A stretch of DNA of 64,000 nucleotides from assembly GCF_963583255.1 (NCBI RefSeq), contig NC_084803.1, positions 24,278,428 through 24,342,427 of the forward strand. The letters are read 5' to 3'. The notes beneath the pieces were generated by a model, which did no database searches, was not told the DNA's origin, and was given only the letters and a program-made list of their open reading frames with translations. The position numbers and the translations under genes were made by a program. Source of the DNA: Pyrus communis. Taxonomy: Eukaryota; Streptophyta; Magnoliopsida; Rosales; Rosaceae. Shown here piece after piece: positions 11,834 to 23,370 of the stretch; within the stretch, counting starts at the first letter, position 1, and every line of letters starts with the position of its first letter.

Positions 11834-13773
11834 CTTGCCTACTAATTTACCCATACAAATAATGTTACCCATATTGTATGGTGCGGACCGCAAAAACACA
11901 CCTTGTGTGCAGACTGCAATCTAACAGTGGTGTTGCTGAGCTCACGGGTAGAACTGAGTTGTTGTGACCCAGTGTAATTAAGCGTTTAAATTTTTTTTTT
12001 ATTCAGTGGGTATGTGTTTGTCAGAGAAAAAGTTGAAGGCAAGGAGCTGAAGGATATGTTCGCGCATTGTAGATGAAAGAAAGAGAGGCAGAGACATGGA
12101 GCTGGGGTGAGGATCAATTCCAGTTAGGCTAAAGCAGCGTTGCGATTGCGATGGATTCCAGTTTGGGAGAGTAATCTTATATCTTTAATTTTTTTTTTGT
12201 TCACTTGGGGTGTTTGTCAGCAAGAGAGGAGGAGAGTAATCTTATACCTTTAATTTTTTTCGTTTAGTAGGGGTGTTTTTGTCGGCGAGAGAGGGGGAGA
12301 TTAGGGTTTTCTTCGATAGGAAATATAGGCAAAGAGAAGGAGCTGGTGAGGTTGGAAGGGTTTGATTTCAGGTCGATTGATTGGGACCCGGTAAAATCCT
12401 ATACCTTTAAAAAAAAAATTCACTAGGTGTGTTTTTATCAAAGAGAGGGATGGGTGAGGGTTATAGTCGGGGTGAAAGAGAGGCAGAAAAGGAGTTTGTG
12501 AGCTGCTGAAGGGTTGATTTCATTGGGTTTTTATAAATCAGGGATTTGAGTCTATAATGGTGGGTGGTTTGGACTACACCTGGTTGAAATAGTGAATTTG
12601 GAATTTAGATATATATGTGTAAAACTTGTGATGGGTTGTGATACATTGTGTTGTAGTTGTGAAGACATTGTAGTGTAATTGGATGGGGATGAACTAATAT
12701 TTTTATGTGGGCACAGTTGTTTTAGAACGTTTCAGTGCCACACCAGTGTTGGAAATTGTGCTACATAAACTGTGACATATGTTGAATGTATATGAATATT
12801 TGTGACAGCTTATGAACATTTATAACAATAACACTTGAGTCACTTAAAAAAGCTTGACATTATGATATACTTAAAAAAGTGCGCATAATGTACATAACAA
12901 CAAGTCGTAAAAATATAAGAAGGCAAACTTGACCCTAAGGATCCTTTTAGTGGCTTGTTTGAGTCTTTTTTACGTACTCATACTCCTTGTAATCATGACC
13001 GTCTCCTGCAATGTCCTCCTTATGCGACGGCAAAATGTAGTCCTAATCATATCCCTGTGGTTACGATGGAGATACGAATGAAATTTCTTAAACTCATCAA
13101 AGAAACCAGAGTCACACTCTTGTTAGAGCTAGTTTGTCGCTCATAAAGTGATTGACGTACGATGTACATCTTCCTCCTTATTTAGAACTAGTTCATCATA
13201 CTTATGCTTTGGGCTATGTATTTGGCATTTGTACTCGGCCGATTTGTACAACGCTTTGTACAAATTTTGTTGTACCATAACCAAGATGGACTCCTGTTCG
13301 TTGCATTTTTGAAGCCACACAATGATGGACTGTGAGTAATTTCTGAATTTGATATTCACTTGTGCAATTTGATCGGTCGGATCATGAAATCAGCAACATT
13401 CCTCGAATCACACATGACATCTACGGTTGCCATGGTTGTGGATGAAGTAAATGTTGGGATCTTTATTGTCCTTGGCTTGTGTTTATAGGAGATTAGTTTA
13501 GATGTCATTAAATTATTTACACCAACAAAAATCTGGATGGACGGGACATATATGTGATGGTTTGTTGTAGGTATATTTAGTTTGTATACAGTTTACAACC
13601 AATTGGTTCGAAATTCTGTCCAAATCGTTAACCTTTTTTATAACTATATTAAGGATGTGTTGTGGTTGCTAGGAATTATTCAGTTTGTATAGTCACATTT
13701 AATAGGGTGGTTTTGGTTGTGTGTGGGTTTATGAGTAGTTATGAATTTTTATGTCTGCTCTGCTGTAGTCTTG

Positions 13774-16207
13774 TGATAGGAGCATATTCATGCGACTTAA
13801 ATGGCTTGTTCTCGTGCATTTACGTTATGTTTCTTTAGTTATTTTAGTACTTTAAGCTATTTTCGTGTGTTTGTAGGTCTAAAGGGCTAAAGGAGCAAAA
13901 AGATGCATTTTGGAGACTTTTGGAGCACTTTTGGGCTAAGGATGGATAGCTTATGCTTGGAGCCAAAGTGTTGGACGAAATTGAAGACCTAATTGAAGAC
14001 CAAAGTGTTGGAACCTTGTTTCCTTTAGTTTTAGGACATTTAAACCTTTCCTAATCCCAATCATGCCATGCATAACACACATCCATTCTAACACATTGTC
14101 ATCGCACATGCATTTCCTTCATTAATTAACCCACATGCTCCCATTACTTATCATAACCACATATCATATCACTTATCACTTATCACTTATCATCATCACT
14201 TTATCATATCACTTATCACTTATCACTTATCATAACCACTTATCACATCATAACCACATATCATATCACTTATCACTTATCACTTATCATCATCACTTTA
14301 GCTTTAATTCACATGCACTCATGCACATTCACCTTAATCATTCACATAGCTTTAATTCACATGCATTTCAGATTGCATTCCCATTCTTTAATTCAACCAA
14401 CACAACACATGCATCTTGGCAGATTTCACATGCATTTCCACCCTTACAAGACCCTAATCATTCATTCACACAATCTGCCATCATTCACACAAACAACATC
14501 ATTGTCGTGGCCTCCCTTTGCATTCACATGCATCTCACTTCATCATTTCAGCCACAAAGCCACTCCACATGCACCCTAGATTCTAATCAGCCACACATTC
14601 ACACACATGCATCTTGGCAGATTTCACATTCACACACATGCAATTCCAGCTTTCACATGCTTTCCTAGCTGTCATGTTCCCCCCATTTCATCTATAAATA
14701 AGCATCCATTGCATTCATTCTCATACACACTCATTCATACACATTTCAGACATACACTCTTCCATTTCAGAAAACCAAGCCTTTGTGCCGTGCAAAACAA
14801 CACCCATTTCCCTACAATCCAAACACCATCACACCACCAGAAATTCAGCCATTCAACCACTCCCCAAACCATTCACACCATCAAACTATCCCTAGACCTT
14901 GTGCCACAACGAAGAGGAAGATAAGAGGGCCTAAACGTTCATACAATTCAAGTTTGAGTTGTTGGAATGTTTAGGTGTTTCTTTGATTTTCTTTGTTTTG
15001 TAATCATGAGGAACTAAACCCCCCTTGGCTAGGGGGGGATTCGAAATATATGTTTATGCTTGCATTTTGATTTGACTACTTCTAATTACGTTTCATAAGT
15101 TGTGAATTCAATTCGTTTAACTGTTTGATTGATAACTTATTTATGTATGTTTATTGAGAGTGCACACTTAATTTTCATGCATGAATATGACGCTAGAATA
15201 TAAGTGAGTTTCACCTAATAGTTACGAACTTATATTCACAAGTAGTGGAGGTTGCTTATAAACAATCGCGTTAAACGAATTCTTGGCATAAGTTTCATGC
15301 GTATTCCATAGTAACGAATGCCTCGTCAACACTTATGATTTCCATTGAACTTAATGATCTTTGTTAAATGTCTCTATCATGCGTATTCCATAGTTAGGGA
15401 CTTTGATTAGGAATAATTTGGTTGTAATGCGTATTCCATTCAATCCAATGAATCTAGGGAAATCTGAAAGTTAATTTAAGCGGACCTAATTAACTTGGAG
15501 CGTTGAGAAGTCATGGTTTATTGAAATGCAATTGGAAATCTTTTTATTATGCAAGTGTAACATATATGGAGATGAACCCCTTAGCTAGCCTTCATTCCAT
15601 TCAATTCTATCACACATTCACATTTACATTTTGCTTTTACTTACAATCTGTTCTTTTAGTTTAAATTCGTCAAAACCTAACCCCCCCCCCCCTTTACTTT
15701 CTTGTTCTTTAGTGTTTAGACTTTGTTTAGTTTATGTTTTAAAGTGTTTTGATTCAATTTATTTCCCAAAATTCGTCCAAATTCACCAAAGTGCTCAAAA
15801 CTGCCCAGAAAGTGATTTTAAGGCTGTTTTGAGTGTTTTGGGTGATGTTTGAGTCTTTTGGTTTGTTTTAGTGTTTTAAAGTTTAGTTTTGCATTCTTTG
15901 AGTCTAGTATAGTGTTTTATATTGTTATTTTACGTTTGAATCAAGCCATAATCCTAAATTCGTCCAACATTGGGGTTAAGGTCAGAAACTGCCTAGTTAG
16001 TGTTTGTAGGCAGTTTTGAGTCTTTTGAACTTGTTTTGAGTCCTTTGAGTCTTTGTGAACGTTTTTAACTTTGTTTTTATGTTTTTGAGTCAAATCCAAG
16101 TGATTAACAATCCCTCCTAATCCCCGGTCCAGAACGATCCCTACTTATACTTATACTACAATTGACAAAAAGAGGGTTTAATTTGTGTGCGTATAAATCA
16201 CGCATCA
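13774..16207 (+). mobile_element. 2434-bp TG...CA element, solo-LTR-like (family L1, copy 1)
   Basis: Inserted into unit B. The uninterrupted site in unit A reads TAG-TCTTG-TCAGTTAGG, and here TCTTG is duplicated on both sides (13769-13773, 16208-16212). The insert begins TGATAGGAGC and ends CACGCATCA, the TG...CA ends and 5-bp duplication of LTR retrotransposons. A TATA box CTATAAATA lies at about 14692-14700. Before it is a region of TCACTTATCA-type tandem repeats (14150-14300); after it are a C6/G7 hairpin (15019-15038) and three TGCGTATTCCAT motifs (15298, 15380, 15428). No gag or pol is present and no shorter LTR pair is visible, so a solo LTR of a large element is most likely; a non-coding TRIM- or LARD-type element is the alternative. 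Confidence 0.8.
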
Positions 16208-16212
16208 TCTTG

Positions 16213-16855
16213 TCAGTTAGGTCTTTCCAGAAGCACACAATAGATATTCAAAGGGATCATTGATACAAAATATGAAAAATACACAGAAACATATCACCAC
16301 TCCCATAGGCAATGCTAAACACATAGTTTGAACATTTGAGAGCCAAAAAACCACGTTGTCATCTAACCCCCACACCAAATGTTAAAGACATTATGCGTAC
16401 ATTTGTGCTCCAAGAAATGTACTTATCCCACTACCACATCCACTCTTACAAGCATTCTAGAATGAGTTGAGAACCAAAAAACATGTACACATCCCACGCA
16501 TGGAAACTTAATTTAGTGAATTGTTACCAAATCCAAGGACCTTGGGTATAGTTACTTATGAATGGGTTGATCATTGGGTAGCACACGTTGGGTATAAGAC
16601 TTAAAAGAATTAATCCTTTCATGCACAACAAGTTTTCCTCAATTCCATTTCCTCCTTAGTGGAGGTGCATCCTTTGGATTTCTCTATTAGCTGAGTTTGT
16701 TCAAGTACTTCAAATGGTGGAGGGAGGCAATAATCTCTGTTGCCTCTGTTTTTAATTCTTGGTTGCCTTTTCAACAGTTCTCAACTCACTACGAATATGT
16801 TCGATTTCCCCAATCAACTGAACGTGTTTTTTCTTGCAAAAGAAAAGATAGTGGT
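16213..16855. other. Unassigned unit-B sequence after the insertion
   Basis: Duplicate of 7763-8404 in unit A. No open frame, terminal repeat or RNA gene was recognised. Confidence 0.6.
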
Positions 16856-17276
16856 TTAAGTGATGTACACCTGAAAACAGAAGGTTGTAATGAAGTCTAC
16901 CACCTCTAAGCCCTGAGTGTGGCCGCTTGTTGCCAGACTTTGGTTCTTTGCCAAGGGTGTATTCATAGTGACTGGTTTCTGAGATTTGGAATTGGGTTGA
17001 GGACAAACATATGTGGGAGTAGGAGTATAAAATAGGACTAGACTGGTTTTGGGAGGTGGAGTATTAATGATGATTGGAGGAGGAGGTATGACTGTTGATG
17101 TATAAAAGAGGATTTAGCGAGGAGTTTTGGCTGTTGGTGTATTCAATAGGGTTGGAGGAGACGACTTGGGTTGTATTTCCATGATTGAATGAAGTTACTG
17201 ATCCATCACAGATGTAAGGAGAGTTGGAAATTAAAGAGAGGGAATTAAAGATGTAAGGAAAGATGGGAGATGGGAG
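16856..17276 (-). pseudogene. Duplicate of the proline-rich open-frame remnant (frameshifted)
   Basis: Unit-B copy of 8405-8824. One extra A near 17103 shifts the frame relative to unit A; the surrounding codons are otherwise nearly identical. Function unknown. Confidence 0.35.
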
Positions 17277-17514
17277 TTAATGAATTACGTGAAAACTAAG
17301 GATTAAAATCCTCTTTTTGCTGCCTTCTACAAAGACTGAAGGATTTGGAGGGAAAAGGTTCCCCCAAAATTTTTATTTCCCTCCACTGCGATTGTTGCCT
17401 CAATTATCCATGTGGTGTGCTCAGATAATGCCACGTGGAAATATGTTAGGAATATTGAATTTTAGTAATAAAAAATAATAATAAAAATTAAAAATATTAG
17501 AAATCCAAAAATGT

Positions 17515-18161
17515 TATGAAGATGATCAGGATCATATTCCCTACGTCATGATCATGGTCATAGGGCGAAAGATTGCCATCTCTATTAATCTTGTCATTTT
17601 CATTCCTCGGATACATTCCAACTTCCTCTATAGCTAGCATCGCGGGTAATGTGGTCATAGTAAACCATGGTAATCTTGTCAAAGCAGTTACTACTTTCCC
17701 ACGACTTTGGTAAACTATTCAAAAGTATAAAGACTTGCATTTCATCAGAAATAGGATGACCAACATTAGAAAGATCTCTTGCCATAATCTCGATCTTGGT
17801 AATATGGTCCACCATGGTATCATTCTCAGACATATATACTGTTGTACTTCTCAAAATGTAATTGAATATAAGTTTGAAATTGGGACTATACTTGTCTTCA
17901 AGAATATCCATGATCTTCTTTACAATCATGTACTCCTCATAAAGAGAAATCAAATCATCTTTCATATGGTTCAAAATTGTGGCACGAGCCATCTTATTAT
18001 CCTTTTCCCATATTGTATAAGCTCGCGTAAACGAGCGTCTCATCTTGAATTATATACAAAGTTTTCTCATGAGTAAGAAGATAAGTAATTTTTATCTTTC
18101 ATATACGATGATTAACATTATTGAATCTCTCAGTTTTGATTGACTCAAACTTATTAGCCAT
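17515..18161 (-). pseudogene. Copia gag remnant (unit B)
   Basis: Duplicate of 9061-9707, with the same start MANKFES (at 18161), the same frame breaks and only scattered substitutions, for example TTGHMSEND to TTVYMSEND. Confidence 0.75.
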
Positions 18162-19225
18162 TTCACAAATTAAAATAGAGCTCATAACTACAAATATTAA
18201 TTTATGCCACAGCCAATAATAAAAATAAAAGTAACTCAGAAAAAATACTGCTGCTTGATAAACTTGATCAAAAGCAGTAGTAATAACAAACATACAAATC
18301 AACTTTCAAGAACCTTTTTCCAAATATTTAATAATTTGGATTAGTGGTTGACTGAGACTTGGTTTTGATTTATGGATAGTGAAGATTTGTGGAAAAGCAA
18401 ATCTATTGCATTCAGGTCTGATCGCGGACTTCTGAGTGCGGTTTCTACTGCACCATTTGGAGCTTGGAATGAGTGGCAAGTTTAATTGGTTTTGAATTCA
18501 AATATATTATCTTCTCTCAAACCAATTGAATTGTTTTTCTATTCTTGTTGTGATAATCACGCTCCAAGAATCCCAGTTTGTCTTTGTTGCAGATCACGTT
18601 CGTAAACAAACAAAATACATGCGTACGATGCCGTGATACGTGATAGTGCCGAAGCCTTCTTCTTCCTTATGTGATACCACAGAAGGGAGTGCTCGACATC
18701 TCTTTAAGATATCACAGGATGACATAGGATTGAGCTTTAATATTGTTAGACTATTCATTACTATGAGGTAGAGCCTGGAAAAAAAGCACATCAAAGAGAA
18801 GAGAAAGTACATTAAATGATTTGCCTAGAGAAAAGAATTATCTTTTTATAGACTTCATCATACTCTTTCCGAACAATTTTGAATAGGCATTGTGGAAGAC
18901 CTAATACACATTTTTTTTTTTTTTTTTTTTCAAACAATATATTTACACCAAAAGGAGCAAACTTGTAGTAAGTCTACCATCACTTCCCCTTGCATGTTGG
19001 CCGACCAGGTCTTTAGTTTTGGACTAATTCCCTATTTGGTTTTAGTTGTGTCATACAACTTAAAACCAATGGGTTGTGTCATACAACTTAAAACCAATGG
19101 GTCTTTATAGACCAAACACATTTGGGCCACGAAAATCGAAACTAATATAAAGCCCAATGCGAAACATTTTCGTATGGTTAATTAACCAATTAATTAGTCT
19201 TAGCCAAGCTTAATTAAAATATTTA

Positions 19226-19689
19226 ATTGATTATCCATCTCATTGATATTTCTTTACATTCATCTATACTTGGTGTACGATCCATTAAGTTTCAATTAGC
19301 GAGGCAGTATGCGATTGTAACTCTTAATAATCTATTGTGAATTGATAATAACTTTCTGAAGCGGAGGGGACTGATATAGAATGGACGGACGAGCAAATTG
19401 AAGAACAACTCAAAAGGCGTGAAAGTCGCAGTAAAGTTTCCAAAATGTAGGTGTGGTCGTCAGTGTCAGAATCATGCCTGTAATATGTTATCTCGAAGAG
19501 AATGGTGCAAGAAACAATACTCACAACTTTGTTTGATATCTAGGGGTATTTTTGGCCACAATCCCTCATGTACTTTCTCAAAACACCATTTAAGTTTTTA
19601 AGAATGTTGTTGGAACTTTGTTTACTATTTTATTTATTTCCTATTTAATTGTTAATCGATAACACGTTTAAAATTTTCACCCCTTGAAC
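19226..19689. other. Unique sequence between the duplication and the kinase promoter
   Basis: AT-rich with no gene recognised. Short open frames at 19324-19524 and 19398-19601 have no family resemblance. Confidence 0.5.
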
Positions 19690-20979
19690 TCCATATATAG
19701 AATGATTAGTGTTTGTTTTCCAAAGAGCCAAGACTCGTATCTTATTATGTCTGCTGGGGTCCGTGGGTCCGTTCAACAAATTCAACAATTACAAACAGTC
19801 AATTGTCTCTCAATAATTAGGTGATAAGGTAACTGATACGGATCTCTCTCTTGCTTCACCAGAAGCATTGAACCAAATTGTTACACCAGCAGCAGCACAG
19901 CCGCCAGCGAGAGAAAGTAATTAATTTTTTATTTTTCCGAGGATTTTTCTCCTCCACGAAATTATAAAGTCGAATTAGAAAATGTTTCCATGACAGAAAA
20001 GCAAAAAGACAGAAGACTTAACAGAAGCTTCTTTGAGTCTTCGGAGATTTACTTGCTGCTGAGAATAACCAGACCCTCCTGAACTCTCTCTCTCTCTCTC
20101 CCCCCTCTCAAGTCTCACAGTCAACTGGGAAACAGCTAAGAAGCTTATGAGTGGTTAGCTTCCCTCAATCTTCCAGAAACTCTGCCATGCCTTCCTGATT
20201 CCTCCTCAAAGGTACTTCTATCCTTCCTCTTGTTCTCCTTTCAGCTGTATTTCTTCTTAGTTTTATTGTTTGTAGACATGGGTTTTGCTTGCTTTTCATT
20301 GTTGTTTGGTTGCTGGGAAAACTTGACGGGATCGTGGGGAATGGAAGTGACGAAAATTTGAACTTTTAAACATTTAATTGGGACCTGAGAAAAGGAATAA
20401 ACTTTTTCCTGGAATGAAGATTGAACTGCAATTTCCCCCATTTTTGATTTATTAGTTTGAATTGTTTTGTGGGTTGAGCTGAATCTGTGTTTCTTTCGAT
20501 TTTCGAGTCTGGTTGCAATATATGAATGATTGTTGAGAAGGGAACAGCCGAGCCAGCAACATGAATGATTGAATCTCTTACATTGTGCACTTTAAAGCTT
20601 AAACTTCCAAAGGATGACAATTTCTAATTTCTTGTCAAGTATGAAATTCATTGTAATAATTAAAATTTGCTTCTTAAGAAATAGACTGCTGCAGGAAATA
20701 ATTGAATTGAGGCTTTGTACTCAAATATAGACTATGGCTCCCAAAAAACTTAATCACATATTGTTTTCCATTAAGTTGTTTGTTATCGCAGTTTCATTTT
20801 CCTGACTGAACTATACTTTGGTAGGATGGCAACGTAGGCTTGCCTCGAATTTGTTATTGTTGCAGTTCCTACTATTTATAGCTCACTGAAGGATTTTTGT
20901 CCCTTTTTGCAGATATGGAATTGATTCAAGCGCTCCTTGATCACCGCCATGCATTTCATTGCATCCATCACTAGCAAGA
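19690..20979 (+). promoter_or_regulatory. Core promoter and intron-containing leader of the complete kinase gene
   Basis: A TATA-like CATATATAG lies at 19692-19700, so transcription could start near 19730. The leader is CT-rich (20085-20107) and contains a probable intron with donor AAAG-GTACTT at 20212 and acceptor TTTTTGCAG ending at 20912. Several upstream ATGs occur: minimal uORFs at 20187-20198 (ATG..TGA, four codons including stop) and near 20147, and two longer ones after the leader intron. This is an inference from sequence; no transcript data are available. Confidence 0.5.
20915..20974 (+). promoter_or_regulatory. uORF 1 immediately upstream of the kinase start
   Basis: Nineteen codons plus a TAG that ends 5 bp before the main ATG at 20980. 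The first ATG after the leader intron is this one, so scanning ribosomes would meet it before the kinase start. Confidence 0.55.
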
Positions 20980-21053
20980 ATGGTGTTGTTGAAAATGGAG
21001 TTGGTCTTTGCAGTTTTAGTGTGGGCTTGCTTACAGTCTTTTGTACTGCCTGA
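20949..21053 (+). promoter_or_regulatory. uORF 2 overlapping the kinase start
   Basis: Starts at ATG 20949 in a different frame from the main ATG and ends at TGA 21051-21053, 74 bp inside the first coding exon. An overlapping uORF would be expected to lower translation from 20980 unless it is bypassed by leaky scanning. Confidence 0.5.
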
Positions 21054-23328
21054 TTCACAAGGTACGGTTCTGAGGTTATGCTACATTTAATTCATTCAGA
21101 CAGCATCTGGGATATGCTAATCACAACAATCTTCCCATTCTTTCAGTTACATATCATAAGAAACAAGATAAGGGCTAAGAAGTCTAGTATTGTTTAATGC
21201 TATATGTCCAATATTGTGACTTCGATGCAATTAGAATATTCAAACATTGGTGTCCTCTCTGCACCTCCTTTTTTCTCTCTTCTCTTGCTGTCCTCTCTGC
21301 ACCTCTTTCTTTATCTCCTCTCTTGCTCTTTCTAGGATATTGTAGAAAGAACGTTGAACCAGGGGGTTAGTGGACTGTCTTTAGGTTTTTGTATGGTAGA
21401 ATATGTTTACTATCTTTTACTTTCCTTTGTTGTATCTATTCCTTTTCTAGTATTTATGTAACGTGGTAGTGCATTTTTGTTGGCGAATTTGTCCGATTAG
21501 ATAATGAATATTGGCATTTTCGGTTTCAGGAGATGCACTGTTTTCATTAAGGACTTCTTTGAATAGTTCACCCAATCAGCTCAAGGACTGGAACCAGAAC
21601 CAAGTCAATCCATGCACTTGGTCCAATGTGAATTGCGACTCTAACTATAATGTCGTTTCTGTGTAAGACATCCTTTGGTTATTGTGATGTTTTGTTGTCA
21701 ACAGATCACTTCACAATACGAAATTCCTCATTGCCTAGATTAATGTTTTTTTTTTTTTGGCTTGTCTATGCTTAGTTTGGTCTTTTTCATTTTGCAGAAT
21801 ATTGTCCAATATTGGATTTTCTGGCATCTTGTCTCCTAAATTAGGAGCCCTGAAAAATCTTCAAACACTGTGAGTAAGGAGAATACTAGTTCTGTTTATC
21901 ATAATTTCTAACACTGGATCGTCTGGAGTCATTTCGGAAACTAGCATTGTCACCACAGATACTGGATTCTCAGTATCTGTAGTTTGATATTGACTTGTAA
22001 GATATCTGATGTATTATATTTTGTGATCAACTATAATATTTTCTTCTAAGAATATGGAAAATGCAATTTAGGGTAACTGAAGAATAAATAATGTCATGCT
22101 TCATTCTGATGCATTGACAGCGTCCTGGGTTGTGTACTTGAGTTATTGAAGTCAATTTATTTGTTTTTAGCTTAGACTCCAAATCCCATGCTTTAAAAGT
22201 AAGGAATTGTTAAGATAGTACGGTTAGACTTGTTTGTAGAGTATGACAATGTCAACTTTTCTATGATTGCAAATTCAACTCAAGCATTTTCCGGATTAAT
22301 TCAGGATTAAACAAACCTTGTTCCAACTTCTAGCTAATTTGGTTAGCTTCATGTGTCTACACTTGTTATTTTCTGTTTGACCGCTTGCTAAGACATTTAA
22401 CTTTAGTAATTGAAGCTTGCAAATGAGGTACCTCGCAAATTGTTAGATTATAGAAAATCATGAGTTGGAAGTCCTGCAATTGAAACCTCCCTTGTAAGTT
22501 GAATCCCACATGTTGGGATATGATAGTGGAGGGAGGCCTACATGTGGGAAGAACTGTTAGAATATAAAAGAAGTGGTGGTTCTCATCCTAACAACTTGCT
22601 TTCCCGAATTGTGGTACACCAATATTCTTATGAAGAAAACAAGTGATATTGTTTTTTATTTTGTGTTTTTCGATTTCTATTGATTACCATAAGATGTAAC
22701 AGGCAGGACGAACAGAAAGGCAATGCCCACGATTCTAATATGTATAAGGTGCATTCATCTTGCAGTTCATTACAAGGAAATGGCATAACTGGCGAGATAC
22801 CAAAAGAGTTTGGAAATCTGACAAGTTTGTCCACCTTGAATTTAGAAAATAATAATTTAACTGGTGAAATACCAGCCTCCCTTGGCAATCTGAAAAGTCT
22901 TCAATTCTTGTAAGTTGTTTCGTCCACATTGTCTGCATTATCCTTACTTCTATCTGACAGTGCTTTCTTGACGATGTAAACAGGACTTTGAATAACAATA
23001 ATCTGAGTGGTACTATCCCAGAGTCACTTTCAAGTCTTTCAAACTTGATTAGTCTGTACGTTATCTTTTCCTGTACAATGCACATGTGATATGAGAAATC
23101 AGGATTTGTCCATTCTTTATACTAGACGAATTAATTTGGCTCTCCAACTTTTAAAAGTCTGAACGCTATCCATGTGAAAGTTGTATGCTTGGGGCTCATT
23201 TCGTCAGTATTTGATGGCAAACTTAAAACTTTGTTTGCAGTCAGCTTGTCTCCAATGCTCTCACTGGAAAAATACCTGAGCAGTTGTTTGATGTCCCAAA
23301 ATACAAGTATGAACACAAGACTACATGC

Positions 23329-23370
<42 letters not shown>

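Larger units (their letters stand above)
10741..19225. repeat. 6-kb tandem duplication, unit B (with a 2.4-kb insertion)
   Basis: Same order of parts as unit A: LTR 11529-11751, microsatellite 11775-11828, unassigned sequence 11829-16855 apart from the insertion, open-frame remnant 16856-17276, gag remnant 17515-18161. Without the insertion (13774-16207 plus one 5-bp target copy) it is about 6046 bp against 6034 bp in unit A. Private differences include a shorter TC/TA tract and a 28-bp tandem duplication at 19046-19101 that unit A has once. Confidence 0.92.

Noticed and set aside
14135..14974. Overlapping plus-strand frames rich in His, Ser and Thr
   Set aside because: They lie in CA- and TCACTTATCA-rich tandem repeats of the TG...CA element. 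Several frames are open at once and the sequence is not kept open in copy 2, so they are low-complexity by-products.
15298..15440. CRISPR-like repeat array (TGCGTATTCCAT three times)
   Set aside because: Only three short motifs with unequal spacing in a plant retroelement; no cas genes and no repeat of CRISPR length.
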